Notes under the pieces: generated by a model | Seen by the model: only the letters and a program-made list of their open reading frames with translations | Database searches by the model: none | What the model was told of the DNA's origin: nothing | Shown: piece by piece, positions 5,418-5,978 of the stretch | Layout of the letters: each line of letters starts with the position of its first letter | How positions within the stretch are numbered: the first letter of the stretch is position 1 | Source of the DNA: an uncultured Actinomycetes bacterium | GTDB taxonomy: Bacteria > Actinomycetota > Thermoleophilia > Solirubrobacterales > Solirubrobacteraceae | DNA length: 5,978 nt | Direction of reading: 5' to 3' | Assembly (NCBI GenBank): GCA_937888775.1 | Contig: CALAQT010000290.1 | Span: 1 to 5,978 of the forward strand | Made by a program: the position numbers and the translations under genes

Positions 5418-5912
5418 ATGAACATCGCGTCGTTCCGCCAGCATGAACCTCCCGACCCGCGACCCGGCGATCTGATCCCAAGCCCGACAGCAAAGCAACG
5501 CGATCCGGCGCCGGGCCTGCGTCTACGGGCTCGCCCCCGCTGCGAGCGTTTGGATCGCGAGATCGCCGCCGGTCTGCCAACCGGGGAACCACCCGATCGA
5601 GCGATGCGAGCTACGCAGCTGACAAGCGCTTCCATACGGCGCACGCTCGCGGCGCTCTACGCGAACGTCCTCGACGCCGCCGAGGAGTGTGACGCCGATC
5701 CCGGTTCGCCACTGACCGTCGAATACGTCTCGCTACTCGCTGCTCGCCAACAGATCCTCGAGCTCATCGAGCGGCTGCGAAGCAGCGCGGAGCTCAAACC
5801 CCGCGGCCTTGCCCTGGCCCGATTGCTCGTCTGCGACTCGGCAAGCCCCATCTTTCGGCCCGCAGAGCATACCGTCTCGGTCGCCCTGTCGCAGATCGCC
5901 TCCGCACTGTGA
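5418..5912 (+). CDS. Uncharacterised helical protein C, most divergent paralogue of A and B
   Basis: A 164-residue protein from the ATG at 5418. A GTG at 5283 would add 45 residues but starts inside the kdpE promoter array, and the distance from 5418 to the conserved core (about 43 residues) equals that in protein B, so 5418 is preferred. Core: RLDREIAAG (44-52), RAMRATQLT (61-69), IRRTLAAL (73-80), a long helix ARQQILELIERLRSS (109-123), then PRGLALARLLVCDSASPIFRPAE (in 128-150). PIFRPAE replaces the PLYNPA of A and B. The N-terminal 35 residues are polar and proline-rich. It has no cysteine tail, signal peptide or membrane span. It is transcribed away from kdpE and is the only plus-strand gene. 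No array on the plus strand fits the 66-base pattern; a TCACAG-containing stretch at 5345-5366 followed by TACGGC is a weak candidate promoter. Function unknown. Confidence 0.75.
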   Translation: MNIASFRQHEPPDPRPGDLIPSPTAKQRDPAPGLRLRARPRCERLDREIAAGLPTGEPPDRAMRATQLTSASIRRTLAALYANVLDAAEECDADPGSPLTVEYVSLLAARQQILELIERLRSSAELKPRGLALARLLVCDSASPIFRPAEHTVSVALSQIASAL

Positions 5913-5978
5913 GCCTCTGAAACCGCGGGCGGCGCACTGCCTACTCGTCTTCAGCTCCCACGACACCACAGCTTCCAC

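Noticed and set aside
5941..5978. Possible 3' end of a minus-strand gene entering from the right (ending GVVGAEDE, TAG at 5941-5943)
   Set aside because: Only 11 codons are visible and nothing identifies it; a second open frame on the same strand is equally possible.

Overview
The window comes from a high-GC actinobacterium-like genome. The long KdpA resembles actinobacterial KdpA as I remember it. The recurring helical protein family (motifs ALRAxQLT and PLYNPA) recalls hypothetical proteins I associate with Thermoleophilia/Solirubrobacterales. That placement is from memory and was not searched.

Layout. The minus strand carries almost everything. From right to left: a KdpE-type response regulator (4340-5041); small helical protein B (3606-4151); small helical protein A with a cysteine-rich tail (2558-3160); a complete kdpA (739-2499) only 58 bases after protein A; then a second potassium-transport unit of a 26-residue membrane peptide (234-314), kdpF (148-237) and the first 29 codons of a second kdpA (1-88), running off the left edge. 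On the plus strand at the right is protein C (5418-5912), diverging from the kdpE gene. Proteins A, B and C are clear relatives of one another.

Control. The most striking observation is a 66-base promoter pattern found four times on the minus strand: 322-387, 3199-3264, 4235-4300 and 5223-5288. Each copy has two 11-base direct repeats, a 10-base gap, two more 11-base direct repeats, 6 bases, and a -10 like TACGGT. The spacing is identical in all four. The repeat unit (roughly CTTCACGCNNN or CGTCACAGCNN) looks like a binding site for an OmpR/PhoB-class regulator. The copies lie upstream of the 26-residue ORF/kdpF/kdpA unit, protein A plus kdpA, protein B, and kdpE itself. The simplest reading is one small regulon, probably controlled by the locally encoded KdpE, that contains two potassium-transport units and at least two members of an uncharacterised protein family.

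How it may work together. KdpFABC is a high-affinity potassium pump in which KdpA forms the ion-conducting subunit. Here one KdpA stands without KdpB or KdpC and has altered pore-loop residues, next to a second, conventional-looking kdpF-kdpA start. No KdpD sensor kinase is visible. The shared promoters link proteins A and B to potassium or turgor response, but their function is unknown.
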